Positions 53,417 to 62,372 are shown, numbered from the stretch's first letter. The stretch: 64,000 nucleotides of DNA from Ruminococcus sp. (GCA_017397925.1 JAFQHO010000037.1:124001-188000), one strand, 5' to 3'. The notes: a model not told the origin generated them from the letters alone. A program made the numbers and translations.

Positions 53417-54337
53417 ATGAAAAAGAATTTATTTACACGTATCCTGACAGCTATTGCTGCTGCTTCCATGCTGTCTTTCACAGGCTGCAGCAACGCTGAA
53501 AACACATCTGTTACTGAGCCGGATTCATCAAGCGAGAGTGTTGCTGAAACAGAGGCTCCAACAGAAGCTGAAGAGTCATCAGATGCTGAATCAAATGAAG
53601 CTACAGAAGCTGCTGATGCTGACCAGTCACTTAAGAAGGTACTTGACAGCGGTAAGCTTATCCTTGGTCTTGATGCAACATTCAAGCCTATGGGTTACAC
53701 AGATGAAAACGATGAAATCGTTGGATTTGATATTGATGTTGCTGAGGAAGTTTGCGCAAGAATGGGGATTGAACTCGTTAAAGAGGGTATCAACTGGGAA
53801 ACAAAAGAACAGGATCTGAACGCAGGCAGAATTGACTGTATCTGGAACGGTATGTCCGTAAGCCCAAGTCGTGCAGAGGAAATGAACCTTTCCGAGCCCT
53901 ATATGACGAATGCTATGGTATTTGTAGTACCTGCAAACAGTGATGTTACAGCTATGGATCAGCTTGCTGATAAGATTATTGGTGTACAGAACGGCTCTAC
54001 AGCAGAGGAAATTCTTATGTCCTCTGAAATCGGCTCAACTATAACAGAGCAGCCTATGGCTACAAATATCGAGGCTCTCCAGCAGATGGAACTTGGTCTT
54101 GTAGACGCTGTATTCCTTGATTCTATCGTTGCAAACTACGAGATTACAGCAGCAGGTAAGGACTATAAGGTGCTTCCTGACGGACTTGAGGAAGAAGAAT
54201 ATGCAATTGGTTTCCGTAAGGCTGATCAGGCACTCCGCGATGAGGTACAGAAGATTCTCAGCGAAATGAAGGCAGATGGCAAGCTTGGTGAAATCTCTAC
54301 TGAGTGGTTCGGAAGCGATATTACTACAGTTAAATAA
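53417..54337 (+). CDS. Amino-acid ABC transporter substrate-binding lipoprotein
   Basis: The 306-aa protein has a lipoprotein signal (LSFTGC, Cys about 23), an acidic Ser/Glu/Ala linker (about 27-70) and a family 3 solute-binding domain (about 72-306) with GKLILGLDATFKPMGY, VGFDIDVAEEVCARMG and NGMSVSPSRAEEMNLSEPYM, which hold the amino-acid-binding Arg and Asp. It would bind a polar amino acid or cystine outside the cell. The matching ATPase and permease genes lie just downstream on the opposite strand. Confidence 0.9.
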   Translation: MKKNLFTRILTAIAAASMLSFTGCSNAENTSVTEPDSSSESVAETEAPTEAEESSDAESNEATEAADADQSLKKVLDSGKLILGLDATFKPMGYTDENDEIVGFDIDVAEEVCARMGIELVKEGINWETKEQDLNAGRIDCIWNGMSVSPSRAEEMNLSEPYMTNAMVFVVPANSDVTAMDQLADKIIGVQNGSTAEEILMSSEIGSTITEQPMATNIEALQQMELGLVDAVFLDSIVANYEITAAGKDYKVLPDGLEEEEYAIGFRKADQALRDEVQKILSEMKADGKLGEISTEWFGSDITTVK

Positions 54338-54340
54338 TTC

Positions 54341-54378
54341 AAAAACCGTACAGGAAACCAAATCCTGTACGGTTTTTT
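54341..54378. terminator. Terminator between converging transporter genes
   Basis: AAACCGTACAGG pairs with CCTGTACGGTTT over 12 bp, followed by TTTTT; flanking A and T runs allow use in both directions. Confidence 0.92.
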
Positions 54379-55143
54379 TTAATTATTTTTAAATCTGCTG
54401 AGGAATTGTTTTGTACGTTCTGAGGCGTTTTCACCGAATAATTCATCGGGAGTACCTTCGTCAGCGATAACTCCGCCTTCCATAAATATTATATGGTCAG
54501 CAACATCACGGGCAAATCCCATTTCGTGGGTAACGATTACCATTGTCATTCCCTCGGCTGCAAGGTCCTTGATAACCTTAAGAATTTCCCCTGTAAGCTC
54601 GGGATCAAGGGCAGATGTGGGCTCATCAAAAAAGAGCATTTCAGGCTGTAAGGCTAATGCTCGTGCGATTGATACACGCTGCTGCTGACCGCCTGATAAT
54701 TCACAGGGGTAAGCTTTTGCCTTGTCAGCAAGTCCCATTTTTCCAAGCAGCTCCATAGCTGTTTTCTCTGCTTCTGACTTGTTCTTTTTCAGAACGCGGA
54801 CAGGGGCTTCGGTTATATTGCGCAGTACATTCATGTGAGGGAAAAGGTTGAAATTCTGGAAAACAAGTCCGATATTCAGTCTGATTTGACGAAGTACATT
54901 TGCTGGGGCATATACAGTTTTGCCATTGTCATTTTTTATAAGCATTTCTTTTCCGCAGACATTTATTTCACCGCCGCTTGCCTTTTCAAGCTGATTTATA
55001 CATCGCAAAAGGGTGGATTTTCCGCTTCCTGACGGGCCGATTATCGCCCATACTTCACCTTTATTTACGGTAAATGATATATCCTTCAGTACTTCATTTG
55101 ATCCGAAGCTTTTGGAAAGATTTTTTACTTCAAGCATAGACAT
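54379..55143 (-). CDS. Amino-acid ABC transporter ATP-binding protein (GlnQ-like)
   Basis: The 254-aa ATPase has Walker A GPSGSGKSTLLRC (about 36-48), signature [15 protein letters not shown] (about 148-162) and Walker B MLFFDEPTSALDPEL (about 168-182), all of the polar amino-acid type. It is 14 bp downstream of the permease gene. A run of three nearby ATGs follows AAGGAGG; the one at 55143 is best spaced. Confidence 0.93.
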   Translation of the reverse strand: MSMLEVKNLSKSFGSNEVLKDISFTVNKGEVWAIIGPSGSGKSTLLRCINQLEKASGGEINVCGKEMLIKNDNGKTVYAPANVLRQIRLNIGLVFQNFNLFPHMNVLRNITEAPVRVLKKNKSEAEKTAMELLGKMGLADKAKAYPCELSGGQQQRVSIARALALQPEMLFFDEPTSALDPELTGEILKVIKDLAAEGMTMVIVTHEMGFARDVADHIIFMEGGVIADEGTPDELFGENASERTKQFLSRFKNN

Positions 55144-55157
55144 AGCATTTTACCTCC

Positions 55158-55862
55158 TTATTTGTAATAATCCAGCTTTTTCTCAACAGCTGCTGATATA
55201 ACGGTGAGAATCATTGCAAGGACGAAATAGAAAAGACCTGCAATAAACAGCGGAGTGAGGGAACTGTATGTCTGCATCTGCTGTTTTGCTTTAAGCGTGA
55301 TTTCAGCAAAAGCAATTACATTGGCAAGAGAGGTGTCTTTGATAAGGGTAATAATTTCGTTTGAACTTGCAGGAACTACTCTTTTGATTACCTGTGGGAG
55401 TATGATATGGAAAAATGTTTGTCCCTTTGTGAAACTGAGGGCTGCTGAGGCTTCATATTGTCCTTTGGGTATTGATTCAATACCGCCACGGAATATTTCA
55501 GCAAAATATGCGGCATAGTTAAGAGAGAAAGCGACAATTATTGCGTTGAACATAAAATTATCGTCTTGTATATTTATACCGCTGAGAAGTTTCTGAATAA
55601 AAGAAGGAAGTCCGTCATTTTGTTTCAGCATCGGTACAGCGTAATATGCGACGATAATTTGCAGCATAAGGGGAGTGCCTCGCATAATTAGTATGTAGAC
55701 GTTTGTGAGCCAGGAAATAGGCTTGAATTTGCACATTTTCAGCAACGCTACAATCATTCCGAGAGGAATGGAATACAAAAGCGTAAACCCAAATATTTTT
55801 AGCGTAGGTCCCAGATACTCCAAAAGTATCATAAAGACCTTTTTTATTTCTTCACCTGACAT
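55158..55862 (-). CDS. Amino-acid ABC transporter permease (HisM/GlnP-like)
   Basis: The 234-aa permease has five membrane segments, the family motif RGTPLMLQI (about 61-69) and the ATPase-contact loop EASAALSFTKGQTFFHIILPQ (EAA motif). GAGGTGG precedes the ATG at 55862. It leads the permease-ATPase pair. Confidence 0.92.
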   Translation of the reverse strand: MSGEEIKKVFMILLEYLGPTLKIFGFTLLYSIPLGMIVALLKMCKFKPISWLTNVYILIMRGTPLMLQIIVAYYAVPMLKQNDGLPSFIQKLLSGINIQDDNFMFNAIIVAFSLNYAAYFAEIFRGGIESIPKGQYEASAALSFTKGQTFFHIILPQVIKRVVPASSNEIITLIKDTSLANVIAFAEITLKAKQQMQTYSSLTPLFIAGLFYFVLAMILTVISAAVEKKLDYYK

Positions 55863-55911
55863 AAAAATAAACCACCTCGTTTGATAAAATTCGACATTTT
55901 AGTGCATTACT

Positions 55912-55941
55912 ATTATAACATATTGCCATATACATTTGCAA
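55912..55941 (-). promoter_or_regulatory. Sigma-A promoter of the amino-acid permease operon
   Basis: On the reverse strand TTGCAA (55941-55936) and TATAAT (55917-55912) are 18 bp apart. Confidence 0.65.
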
Positions 55942-55950
55942 GCATTTTTC

Positions 55951-56445
55951 TTATTCTTTTGGGATTTTCCGGAAAATCAGAAATTGTGCGCAAAGACCAG
56001 TAAAAAAGCCTGCGATACAGCCTGAACATATGAGCAGCGGAAGATATGATGTAACAGCAAAGGCTCCTGTTATGGCTGCTGCTGCCGCTGTCTGGCCGAC
56101 ATTATGGAGAATGCCTCCAACTGTACTGCATAGCCATATATATTTATGTGGAATTACACGTTTAAGCAAAGTCATTCCTGAAAAAGCAAGAGCTGCTCCA
56201 GAAAGACTGTAAATTATTGCAGAGAGATTTCCGCCAAAGATTGAACCAATAATTATTCTTGAAAGCGTTATAAGTGCGGCATCCTGCCATTTATACCTGT
56301 AGAGTGCGTAGACAGTGATTATATTGGCAAGTCCGGCTTTTACCCCTGTAATGGGGATTAAGTCGGGCAATTGTAATTCCACGATAAATATAATCGAGGC
56401 AACAGCTGTCAGCAGTGCGAGTTTTGTAAGCTTTTTAGGTTTCAT
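55951..56445 (-). CDS. Gx transporter family protein (PF07456-like)
   Basis: The 164-aa protein has about five membrane segments and the family features KAGLANIITVYALY (about 36-49), SGAALAFSGMTLLKR and GGILHNVGQTAAAA. The family is also labelled heptaprenyl diphosphate synthase component I, although it looks like a small transporter (ECF S-component-like fold). The start follows GGAGGTTG and lies inside the end of apbE (11-bp overlap). Association with apbE suggests a role in flavin or quinone supply for redox proteins; this is inference. Confidence 0.8.
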   Translation of the reverse strand: MKPKKLTKLALLTAVASIIFIVELQLPDLIPITGVKAGLANIITVYALYRYKWQDAALITLSRIIIGSIFGGNLSAIIYSLSGAALAFSGMTLLKRVIPHKYIWLCSTVGGILHNVGQTAAAAAITGAFAVTSYLPLLICSGCIAGFFTGLCAQFLIFRKIPKE

Positions 56446-57448
56446 TATCTGCAACCTCCAGAGGAAAATCAACACCTGATTTAAAATATGGCGAAATATT
56501 TTCGGAGATTGTTATGTTTCCCTGTTTCTCTACAAGGATATATGATAATTCAGGCTGATTTTTCATATATTCAACTGCTTTTTCTTTGCCCATTACGAAA
56601 AGAGCTGTAGATAATGCGTCGCACAATGCTCCATTTTCGCCGATTACAGTAACAGATACAAGTCCGCTTTCTGCAGGATATCCTGTAAACGGGTTGATAA
56701 TGTGACAATAGTTTTTTCCATCATCCCCTGTGAAATATCGCTGATAATTTCCCGATGTTACAACAGCTTTGTCTGTTACGCTTACTGTTCCAAGTGCTTC
56801 ATCAGGGGAAAATGGATTTGTCACAGCTACGTTCCACATTGAGCCGTCAGTTTTTTTCCCAAGAGCGTGAACATTTCCACCGAGATTGATTATTGCAGAT
56901 TTTACATCATTTTCTTTTAGTATCTTTGCAACTTTATCAGAGGTGTAACCTTTTGCTACTGCTCCGAAATCCACTTCAAATCCGTAGGGGAGAGTGATTT
57001 CGTTTCCATTTATATTAATCTTTGAATAATCCACATTTTTTAATGTGATGTCGATTTCTTTCTGTGTCGGAATTTTATATTCATCAGCAGTAAATCCCCA
57101 TAGATTAAGCAGTGGATATATGGATATATCAAGAAATCCGTCAGTTTTTCTGCCTGTTTCGACAGAAAATTCAAAAATATCTAATACATCATAGCTTACT
57201 GTTACGGCATTACCTTGTGAATGGTTCAGTTTGTATATTTCGCTTTTTTCATCTGTAACTGATAAAAGCCTTTCAAGACGGTATATCTCGTTTTCGGCTG
57301 AATTCAGAGCAATATCAGCATTTTCGCCATATGCTTTTATATTCATATATGTATCCATAGCGAAAATATCGCAGATTTCAGGTTGATTGTTTTCGCAGCT
57401 ACATAAAAGCAATGGAATTACGGCAAAAATCATAGTGAATTTTTTCAA
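56435..57448 (-). CDS. apbE: FAD:protein FMN transferase (ApbE lipoprotein)
   Basis: ApbE attaches FMN covalently to Thr/Ser of extracytoplasmic redox proteins such as Rnf/Nqr subunits. The 337-aa protein has a lipoprotein signal (PLLLCSC), FAMDTYMNIKAYG, the FAD/Mg motif VDFGAVAKGYTSDKVA, LGGNVHALG, and CDALSTALFVMG near the end. The TTG at 57448 follows AAAGGTGATAAT; an ATG 5 codons later (57433) is the alternative. The frame runs open far upstream through a structured RNA, which is not part of the protein. Confidence 0.9.
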   Translation of the reverse strand: MKKFTMIFAVIPLLLCSCENNQPEICDIFAMDTYMNIKAYGENADIALNSAENEIYRLERLLSVTDEKSEIYKLNHSQGNAVTVSYDVLDIFEFSVETGRKTDGFLDISIYPLLNLWGFTADEYKIPTQKEIDITLKNVDYSKININGNEITLPYGFEVDFGAVAKGYTSDKVAKILKENDVKSAIINLGGNVHALGKKTDGSMWNVAVTNPFSPDEALGTVSVTDKAVVTSGNYQRYFTGDDGKNYCHIINPFTGYPAESGLVSVTVIGENGALCDALSTALFVMGKEKAVEYMKNQPELSYILVEKQGNITISENISPYFKSGVDFPLEVADNET

Positions 57449-57461
57449 AATTATCACCTTT

Positions 57462-57490
57462 AAAAAAAGCTTCTGCATACACAGAAGCTT
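57462..57490 (-). terminator. Terminator just upstream of apbE
   Basis: AAGCTTCTG and CAGAAGCTT form a 9-bp stem; on the reverse strand TTTTTTT follows, then the apbE ribosome-binding site. It limits readthrough from the RNA gene. Confidence 0.82.
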
Positions 57491-57503
57491 GAAGTCAGAA
57501 AAT

Positions 57504-57704
57504 ATAAAAAATCCGCCTTGCCGTTCATATAGCGAATAAAACCCGCACGAAGCAGGTGGGTAAACGCCCGAATGATTCTCGCTCCCTTCGTCCGCAAAGC
57601 GGGAGGTCTGCAGTCCACATACGGAGCTGAATTCCCTAATTAGAAGTGTTGGATTATAAAAACTATAATATATCGAACAAGGCAGAAATTCTATTTCTTT
57701 TTCT
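57504..57704 (-). ncRNA. ssrS: Probable 6S RNA
   Basis: A strong promoter (57739-57711) fires into about 200 nt without a gene. The ends pair in a long closing stem (57685-57669 with 57513-57530, CUGCCUUG...CAAGGCGG plus a UUC/GAA and AU helix), followed by a T-run. The middle holds GC-rich hairpins (GCUCC/GGGAGC, CCGC/GCGG) and a UUUACCCACCU segment. A closing stem, an internal bubble and a terminal stem of this size are the 6S RNA plan, the inhibitor of housekeeping RNA polymerase. I found no match to the FMN or cobalamin riboswitches. Family call is moderate. Confidence 0.55.
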
Positions 57705-57710
57705 GTATAT

Positions 57711-57739
57711 ATTATACCACATCTTTTTAAAAAAATCAA
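57711..57739 (-). promoter_or_regulatory. Sigma-A promoter of the 6S-like RNA
   Basis: On the reverse strand TTGATT (57739-57734) and TATAAT (57716-57711) are 17 bp apart. Confidence 0.8.
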
Positions 57740-57781
57740 GCGTTTTTTAAAAAAATCACAAAAAAATTTGGAAAAATAAAA

Positions 57782-57814
57782 AATATGCAGAATATTGGAG
57801 ATATTCTGCATATT
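57782..57814 (-). terminator. Terminator of the MacAB-type operon
   Basis: AATATGCAGAATAT pairs with ATATTCTGCATATT over 14 bp; on the reverse strand TTTTATTTTTCC follows. Confidence 0.88.
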
Positions 57815-57818
57815 AAAA

Positions 57819-59108
57819 TTATTCAAATCTCAAAGCATCAATGGGGTTCATTTTAGCCGCTCTCTTTGCAGGAGATGAGCCGAAAATTACGCCAATTAAA
57901 ACTGAACAGATAACGGAAATAATAATTGCAAGGAGTGATGGGGTTGGTTCGAGGGTTATGCTTTCTGCAACATCGGCAGCTAACGTATTCAGCATATATT
58001 TTGCGATAAAGCCTAAAGCATAAGTGCTTATAAGACCAAATATAATGCCGATTGTTCCACCGATAAGGCAAATTATAACTGATTCCGTAACAAACTGTCT
58101 TTTGATTGATTTGGTTTTAGCACCGAGTGCCTTTCGTATACCGATTTCACTTGTACGCTCAACAACGCTTACAAGCATTATGTTCATTACGCCTACGCCG
58201 CCTACAATCAGCGATATGGCTGCAATTAATGAGAAAGCAATGGCCAGTATATCAATAACTACAGTTAAACTTTTGGTTGCTTCTCCACAATCAAATACAT
58301 TGATTTCCCAATTCTCATTCCGTTCATATAATCTGTCGAAATATTGCTGTGCCTGTATAACTAATATTCCAGGATCTACTTCTGGATTAGGTTGAAGTTC
58401 TACATAACCAAATTTTGTTTTTTGATTTCCTTTAAGTTTTCCTACTAAAGAATAAGGCGTAAGTATAGTTGTAGAGATATTTTTTTCTCCGAGATTATAT
58501 TTTTGGAGTGTCTTTTTATCACTGTAAACGCCTACAACTGTTACTTCAAAATTATATGTTCCGTTTAAAGAAATTGTTTTTCCAATTATTGATTCGTCAT
58601 TTCCATATTGTAATTCAAATACTTCTGAAACAACTGCGGTATGTTTAGTTTCTTTAACGTCACGGGCTGTAATATTTCTTCCTTTTACCATTTTTTTCAT
58701 GGTATAGTTCATATATCCTGGTTGGATTCCCATTACATCTAAAACTATAGCTTCATTCTTACTATTGATAGTTTCACAGGTATCCAGGTAATCACTTGCT
58801 ACAAGTTCATAGTCACCGGGATATTCTTCAAGAAGCCCTTCAAGCATTTCGTATGTTATCATGTCATTTTCTGTTATTTTAACAGGAGTTGAAGATGTAT
58901 AATCTCTTTCTATAACACTTAAATCTATTGTGGCCATACCAAATCCAAACATTGAATTGCTAACCGTCTTTTTAATAGTACTGCCAATACTTGAAATAGT
59001 GATAACTGACGAAATACCGATAATAATGCCAAGCATAGTGAGGAAAGAACGCATTTTATTCATCCTCATAGATGAAAATGCCATTTTGATACATTCAAAA
59101 AAGGTCAT
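57819..59108 (-). CDS. MacB-type ABC transporter permease
   Basis: The 429-aa protein has the MacB layout: one N-terminal helix (about 18-42, MLGIIIGISSVITISSIG), an outer domain (about 45-285) and three C-terminal helices, with VVERTSEIGIRKALGAK and the ending NPIDALRFE that mark the family. It works with the ATPase (4-bp overlap) and the adaptor protein upstream as a tripartite-like exporter in the single membrane. Confidence 0.93.
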   Translation of the reverse strand: MTFFECIKMAFSSMRMNKMRSFLTMLGIIIGISSVITISSIGSTIKKTVSNSMFGFGMATIDLSVIERDYTSSTPVKITENDMITYEMLEGLLEEYPGDYELVASDYLDTCETINSKNEAIVLDVMGIQPGYMNYTMKKMVKGRNITARDVKETKHTAVVSEVFELQYGNDESIIGKTISLNGTYNFEVTVVGVYSDKKTLQKYNLGEKNISTTILTPYSLVGKLKGNQKTKFGYVELQPNPEVDPGILVIQAQQYFDRLYERNENWEINVFDCGEATKSLTVVIDILAIAFSLIAAISLIVGGVGVMNIMLVSVVERTSEIGIRKALGAKTKSIKRQFVTESVIICLIGGTIGIIFGLISTYALGFIAKYMLNTLAADVAESITLEPTPSLLAIIISVICSVLIGVIFGSSPAKRAAKMNPIDALRFE

Positions 59109-59806
59109 ATTTCGTAACCTCCTTTGTCGGAGATAATTTTTCCGTCGCTTATTGTAATAATTCTGTCTGTTTCTTGTGCAAGCTCGCGGCTGTGAGTGAT
59201 AAGAACGATAGTCTTGCCGTTTTCCTTATTCAGCTTATGGAATATATCCATAATCATACGTCCTGTAACGGTGTCCAGGGCGCCTGTAGGCTCGTCAGCG
59301 AGAATAATGGCAGGATCATTAGCCATAGCCCTTGCGATTGATACACGCTGTTTCTGGCCGCCTGAAAGCTGATTTGGCTGATGAGACATTCTATCATCCA
59401 TACCAACCATTTCCAACAGCTTTTTAGCCTTTGCGGTACGCTCCTTTTGGGGTATGCCCTTATACATCATAGGCAGCTCAACATTTTTCAGCGCCGTCAT
59501 TCTCGGAATAAGATTAAATGTCTGGAATACAAAGCCAATCTGAGAATTGCGGATTTCGCTTAATTCATCATCTTTCATATTGCTTGTATCAATTCCGTTG
59601 AGGGTGTATCTTCCTGCTGTCGGTTTGTCAAGAAGTCCGATAATATTCATAAGTGTGGATTTACCTGCGCCTGACGAGCCAACAATTGCTACAAATTCGC
59701 CTTCTTTGATATCAATACAGATTTTGTGGAGAATTTCAAGTTCGTTTTCCATACCTATGTTGAAGGTTTTCACAACATTATCAATGCGAATAATAGATTC
59801 TGACAT
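59105..59806 (-). CDS. MacB-type ABC transporter ATP-binding protein
   Basis: The 233-aa ATPase has Walker [10 protein letters not shown] (about 42-50), signature LSGGQKQR (about 146-153) and Walker [13 protein letters not shown] (about 166-177). It lies between the adaptor and permease genes and overlaps the latter by ATGA. Confidence 0.93.
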   Translation of the reverse strand: MSESIIRIDNVVKTFNIGMENELEILHKICIDIKEGEFVAIVGSSGAGKSTLMNIIGLLDKPTAGRYTLNGIDTSNMKDDELSEIRNSQIGFVFQTFNLIPRMTALKNVELPMMYKGIPQKERTAKAKKLLEMVGMDDRMSHQPNQLSGGQKQRVSIARAMANDPAIILADEPTGALDTVTGRMIMDIFHKLNKENGKTIVLITHSRELAQETDRIITISDGKIISDKGGYEI

Positions 59807-59819
59807 TCTTCCACGCTCC

Positions 59820-61235
59820 TTACTCTATTGTCACATTGATTTTCTTGCCCTCTTTAATTCCTGTAGGATCAAAAATGACAAACATACCTTCTTCAAGCTC
59901 ATCGGAAATGATTTCTACATAATATGAAGATTCTTCACCGAGTTCGACATCAATTTTTCTTGCAGTATAGCTGTCACCGTCAGGCTCGGCTACCATAATG
60001 AAAAGATTATCAAGATTTGTGATTTCCTGAGAGAAAACATCGTAGGGAACTGAAAAAACATCATCTGTTCTGTTTGTGATGATTTCAGTTCTTGCTGTCA
60101 TTCCGAGGAACAGATCCTTATCAAGAGAAGTTTCGTCGATATCTATTTCAACAGGATAGGATACGCCGGCTTCGGAATTTACGCTCATATAGGAAATTCT
60201 CTTGATACTTCCCTTGATTTCCTCTGCTCCTGTTGCAGCTGTTTTGATTATAACATCCATATCCATATTTACGTTGGGGATATCGTACTCGGAAATATTA
60301 ACATTAACAGAGAGATCAGATGTATCAACAATAGTAACAAGGATATCTGACATCGGAACAGCTCCTTCAATTACCTGAGGGGCAACAATAACGCCAGAAG
60401 CAGGTGCAGTAATTACACATTTTTCTATCTGTTTTTTCAGGTCGCTGAGTTCACTTTGTTCAATGGAGTTTGTAACAAATTTTTCGCTGTCGATTGCATT
60501 TTGTGCGTTAGAAACCATTTCGTTGTACTGTCTTTCAGTATTGCTGTAGTTATCCTTGGCGTCATTTACGTACTTATCATATTCCGAAAGAGAGCTGTTT
60601 GCTTGTTTAAGCTCTGCTTCAAGCTGAATAAGCTTTTCAGAGGCTTCTTCAATCTTTGTCTCAAGTATAGAGTATTCTTCATTAGTAGAAGCGTTATTCT
60701 GCTGTTCTGTAAGTGAGTTCCTTTCGTCAAAAAGAGAATCATACTGATTCTGGAGGTTATCACGATTGCTGTAGGCTTCGTCGCGAGCTTTAACAGCTTC
60801 ATCAATTTTACGCTGTGCCTGTGAAAGCATAGCCTGTTTTTCTTGTTTGGCGGAATTGAGATTGTCCTCATTTATTGATTGGTCGAGTTTGATTTTGTCA
60901 TCCTCTTTTTCATACTGAGAAGATAATTTTTCATACTGTTCTTTAAGTTCTGCACTGTCAAATTCAAAGAGGACATCGCCTTTTTCAACATAATCACCCT
61001 CGCGGACATTGACCTTTACGGCTTTTGTCTTTTGGGAATTTTCAATATCAATTCTTACGCCGTCAATATTTCCGGAAGCAGAAACGCTGTTGGTAAGCGT
61101 CTGTTTTTCAAGCTTAAAAGCTTTGACACCTGCTGAAGTTACTACACTGCTTTCGCCGCAGCTTGTTAATGCAGAGCAGCTTAAAGCTACTGTTGTCAAC
61201 ATGAGTGCTGATGTTATTATTCTTTTATTTTTCAT
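59820..61235 (-). CDS. HlyD/RND-type membrane fusion (adaptor) lipoprotein
   Basis: The 471-aa protein has a lipoprotein signal (SALTSC, Cys about 26), a biotinyl-lipoyl-like half (VNVREGDYVEKGDVLFEFD, about 75-93), a long coiled coil (about 95-255), the second half-motif ITAPASGVIVAP (about 270-281) and C-terminal beta domains. It couples the MacB-type ATPase and permease to the cell surface. The ATG is preceded only by a weak AAAGAAGTG. A consensus promoter lies at 61101-61273. Confidence 0.88.
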   Translation of the reverse strand: MKNKRIITSALMLTTVALSCSALTSCGESSVVTSAGVKAFKLEKQTLTNSVSASGNIDGVRIDIENSQKTKAVKVNVREGDYVEKGDVLFEFDSAELKEQYEKLSSQYEKEDDKIKLDQSINEDNLNSAKQEKQAMLSQAQRKIDEAVKARDEAYSNRDNLQNQYDSLFDERNSLTEQQNNASTNEEYSILETKIEEASEKLIQLEAELKQANSSLSEYDKYVNDAKDNYSNTERQYNEMVSNAQNAIDSEKFVTNSIEQSELSDLKKQIEKCVITAPASGVIVAPQVIEGAVPMSDILVTIVDTSDLSVNVNISEYDIPNVNMDMDVIIKTAATGAEEIKGSIKRISYMSVNSEAGVSYPVEIDIDETSLDKDLFLGMTARTEIITNRTDDVFSVPYDVFSQEITNLDNLFIMVAEPDGDSYTARKIDVELGEESSYYVEIISDELEEGMFVIFDPTGIKEGKKINVTIE

Positions 61236-61272
61236 AGTAAAACACTTCTTTCTATATAAAAATACAACTATA

Positions 61273-61301
61273 ATTATATCACATTGATATATAATTGTCA
61301 A
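61273..61301 (-). promoter_or_regulatory. Sigma-A promoter of the MacAB-type operon
   Basis: On the reverse strand TTGACA (61301-61296) and TATAAT (61278-61273) are 17 bp apart. Confidence 0.88.
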
Positions 61302-61410
61302 TTAAAATGAAGTTGATTTATATTAACAAATTGTAAATTCTTGATATAATATTACAGAAGCTTATGATTAATTTTTTGTGAGAAGTTTTTATGGACATCT
61401 TATAGAATAA

Positions 61411-61442
61411 AAACGGACTTCTCAAAAAAGAAAAGTCCGTTT
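61411..61442 (-). terminator. Terminator of the zinc-ribbon pilin-like gene
   Basis: AAACGGACTT pairs with AAGTCCGTTT over 10 bp; on the reverse strand TTTATTC follows. Confidence 0.85.
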
Positions 61443-61448
61443 GAAACA

Positions 61449-62198
61449 TCAGAATATATCGTTGTAATCTATTGGAATAAGATTTTTGCAGGATGCAGCG
61501 TAAACATCGTCAAGATCAGCGTCCGAGGAAACGTATCCGCCGTTATATGTAGGAATTTTATCTCTTGGACTGCTGCGATAAGGATATGTTCCTATATAAT
61601 CATCGTTTTCTACGGCGCAATATGTGGCAACGCCGTTTTCAATTACAACGAACCAATCGCTCGTTGATGAAATATCCGTGTACATTGCAGTTGTTTTGTA
61701 TAATGTATCAGTATCTATAGTGCTGCAGAACAGATTTTCTGATTCGTCTGAACTTACAACAAATGTAGCATTTACGTCAAATCCTTTTTCGTCCATTTCT
61801 GTTAAAGCGCAATTAACAGCGCTAATAATTGTTTTGGCATCAGCATTCGCTTGCTGGGTTTTGGATTTGCCAACATACCCCAACATAGCAGGAACAAAAA
61901 TTGCAACAAGAATTCCTCCGACAAGCAAGAAGATCAAAAGGCATACAACAATGGCTATAATACAGCCTGAATTGTCCTTTTTTATTTTAGGATTGCCGTT
62001 TTCATCGTAGGTTATAGGCTGTCCTTGCGGTGTGAACAGTGGTCGGCCTAATTGGTCGTACATAGGTTTACCTTGTGCATTAACCACAATAGGCGGGGGA
62101 GTAGGGTTACTCTTAGGTGTATCAGAATTCTTCTGCAATTTACAGTTGCATACTTCATTTTCGGCAAGTTGTTTGCCGCAGTTTGTACAAAATGGCAT
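61449..62198 (-). CDS. Zinc-ribbon protein with pilin-like membrane helix
   Basis: The 249-aa protein starts with a zinc ribbon (CTNCGK... then CNCK, residues 4-20), continues with a Pro/Gly/Gln-rich linker (QGKPMYDQLGRPLFTPQGQP), one membrane helix (about 79-105) and an outer domain. The helix followed by GYVGKSKTQQANADAKTIISAVNCALTEM looks like the N-terminal helix of type IV pilins and pseudopilins (ComGC, PilA), where such a chain packs into a fibre. No pilin peptidase site (GFTLxE) is seen, so it is probably not processed. Two cysteines in the outer domain may pair. AAAGGAG precedes the ATG. Confidence 0.75.
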   Translation of the reverse strand: MPFCTNCGKQLAENEVCNCKLQKNSDTPKSNPTPPPIVVNAQGKPMYDQLGRPLFTPQGQPITYDENGNPKIKKDNSGCIIAIVVCLLIFLLVGGILVAIFVPAMLGYVGKSKTQQANADAKTIISAVNCALTEMDEKGFDVNATFVVSSDESENLFCSTIDTDTLYKTTAMYTDISSTSDWFVVIENGVATYCAVENDDYIGTYPYRSSPRDKIPTYNGGYVSSDADLDDVYAASCKNLIPIDYNDIF

Positions 62199-62234
62199 AA
62201 GTATTTTCTCCTTTAAAATATGTTATGATTTATT

Positions 62235-62263
62235 ATTATACAATATTTATACGCAAATTTCAA
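62235..62263 (-). promoter_or_regulatory. Sigma-A promoter of the zinc-ribbon gene
   Basis: On the reverse strand TTGAAA (62263-62258) and TATAAT (62240-62235) are 17 bp apart. Confidence 0.75.
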
Positions 62264-62372
62264 GTAATTTACAGAATATTTTTTATTTCGTCGAAATGTA
62301 CAAATACAAAGAGAATGTTTTATCTAATTATACAAAAGTGATTAAAAACCATAAAAAGGTTATAAAATACTA

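Noticed and set aside
57464..57704. FMN or cobalamin riboswitch upstream of apbE
   Set aside because: The conserved boxes of the FMN element (AGGAT...GGGGCAGGGTGAAATTCCC) and of the B12 element are absent; a 6S-type layout fits better.
57449..57826. N-terminal extension of ApbE by about 125 residues
   Set aside because: The open frame passes through a structured RNA, its promoter region and a terminator; the ribosome-binding site and lipoprotein signal place the start at 57448.
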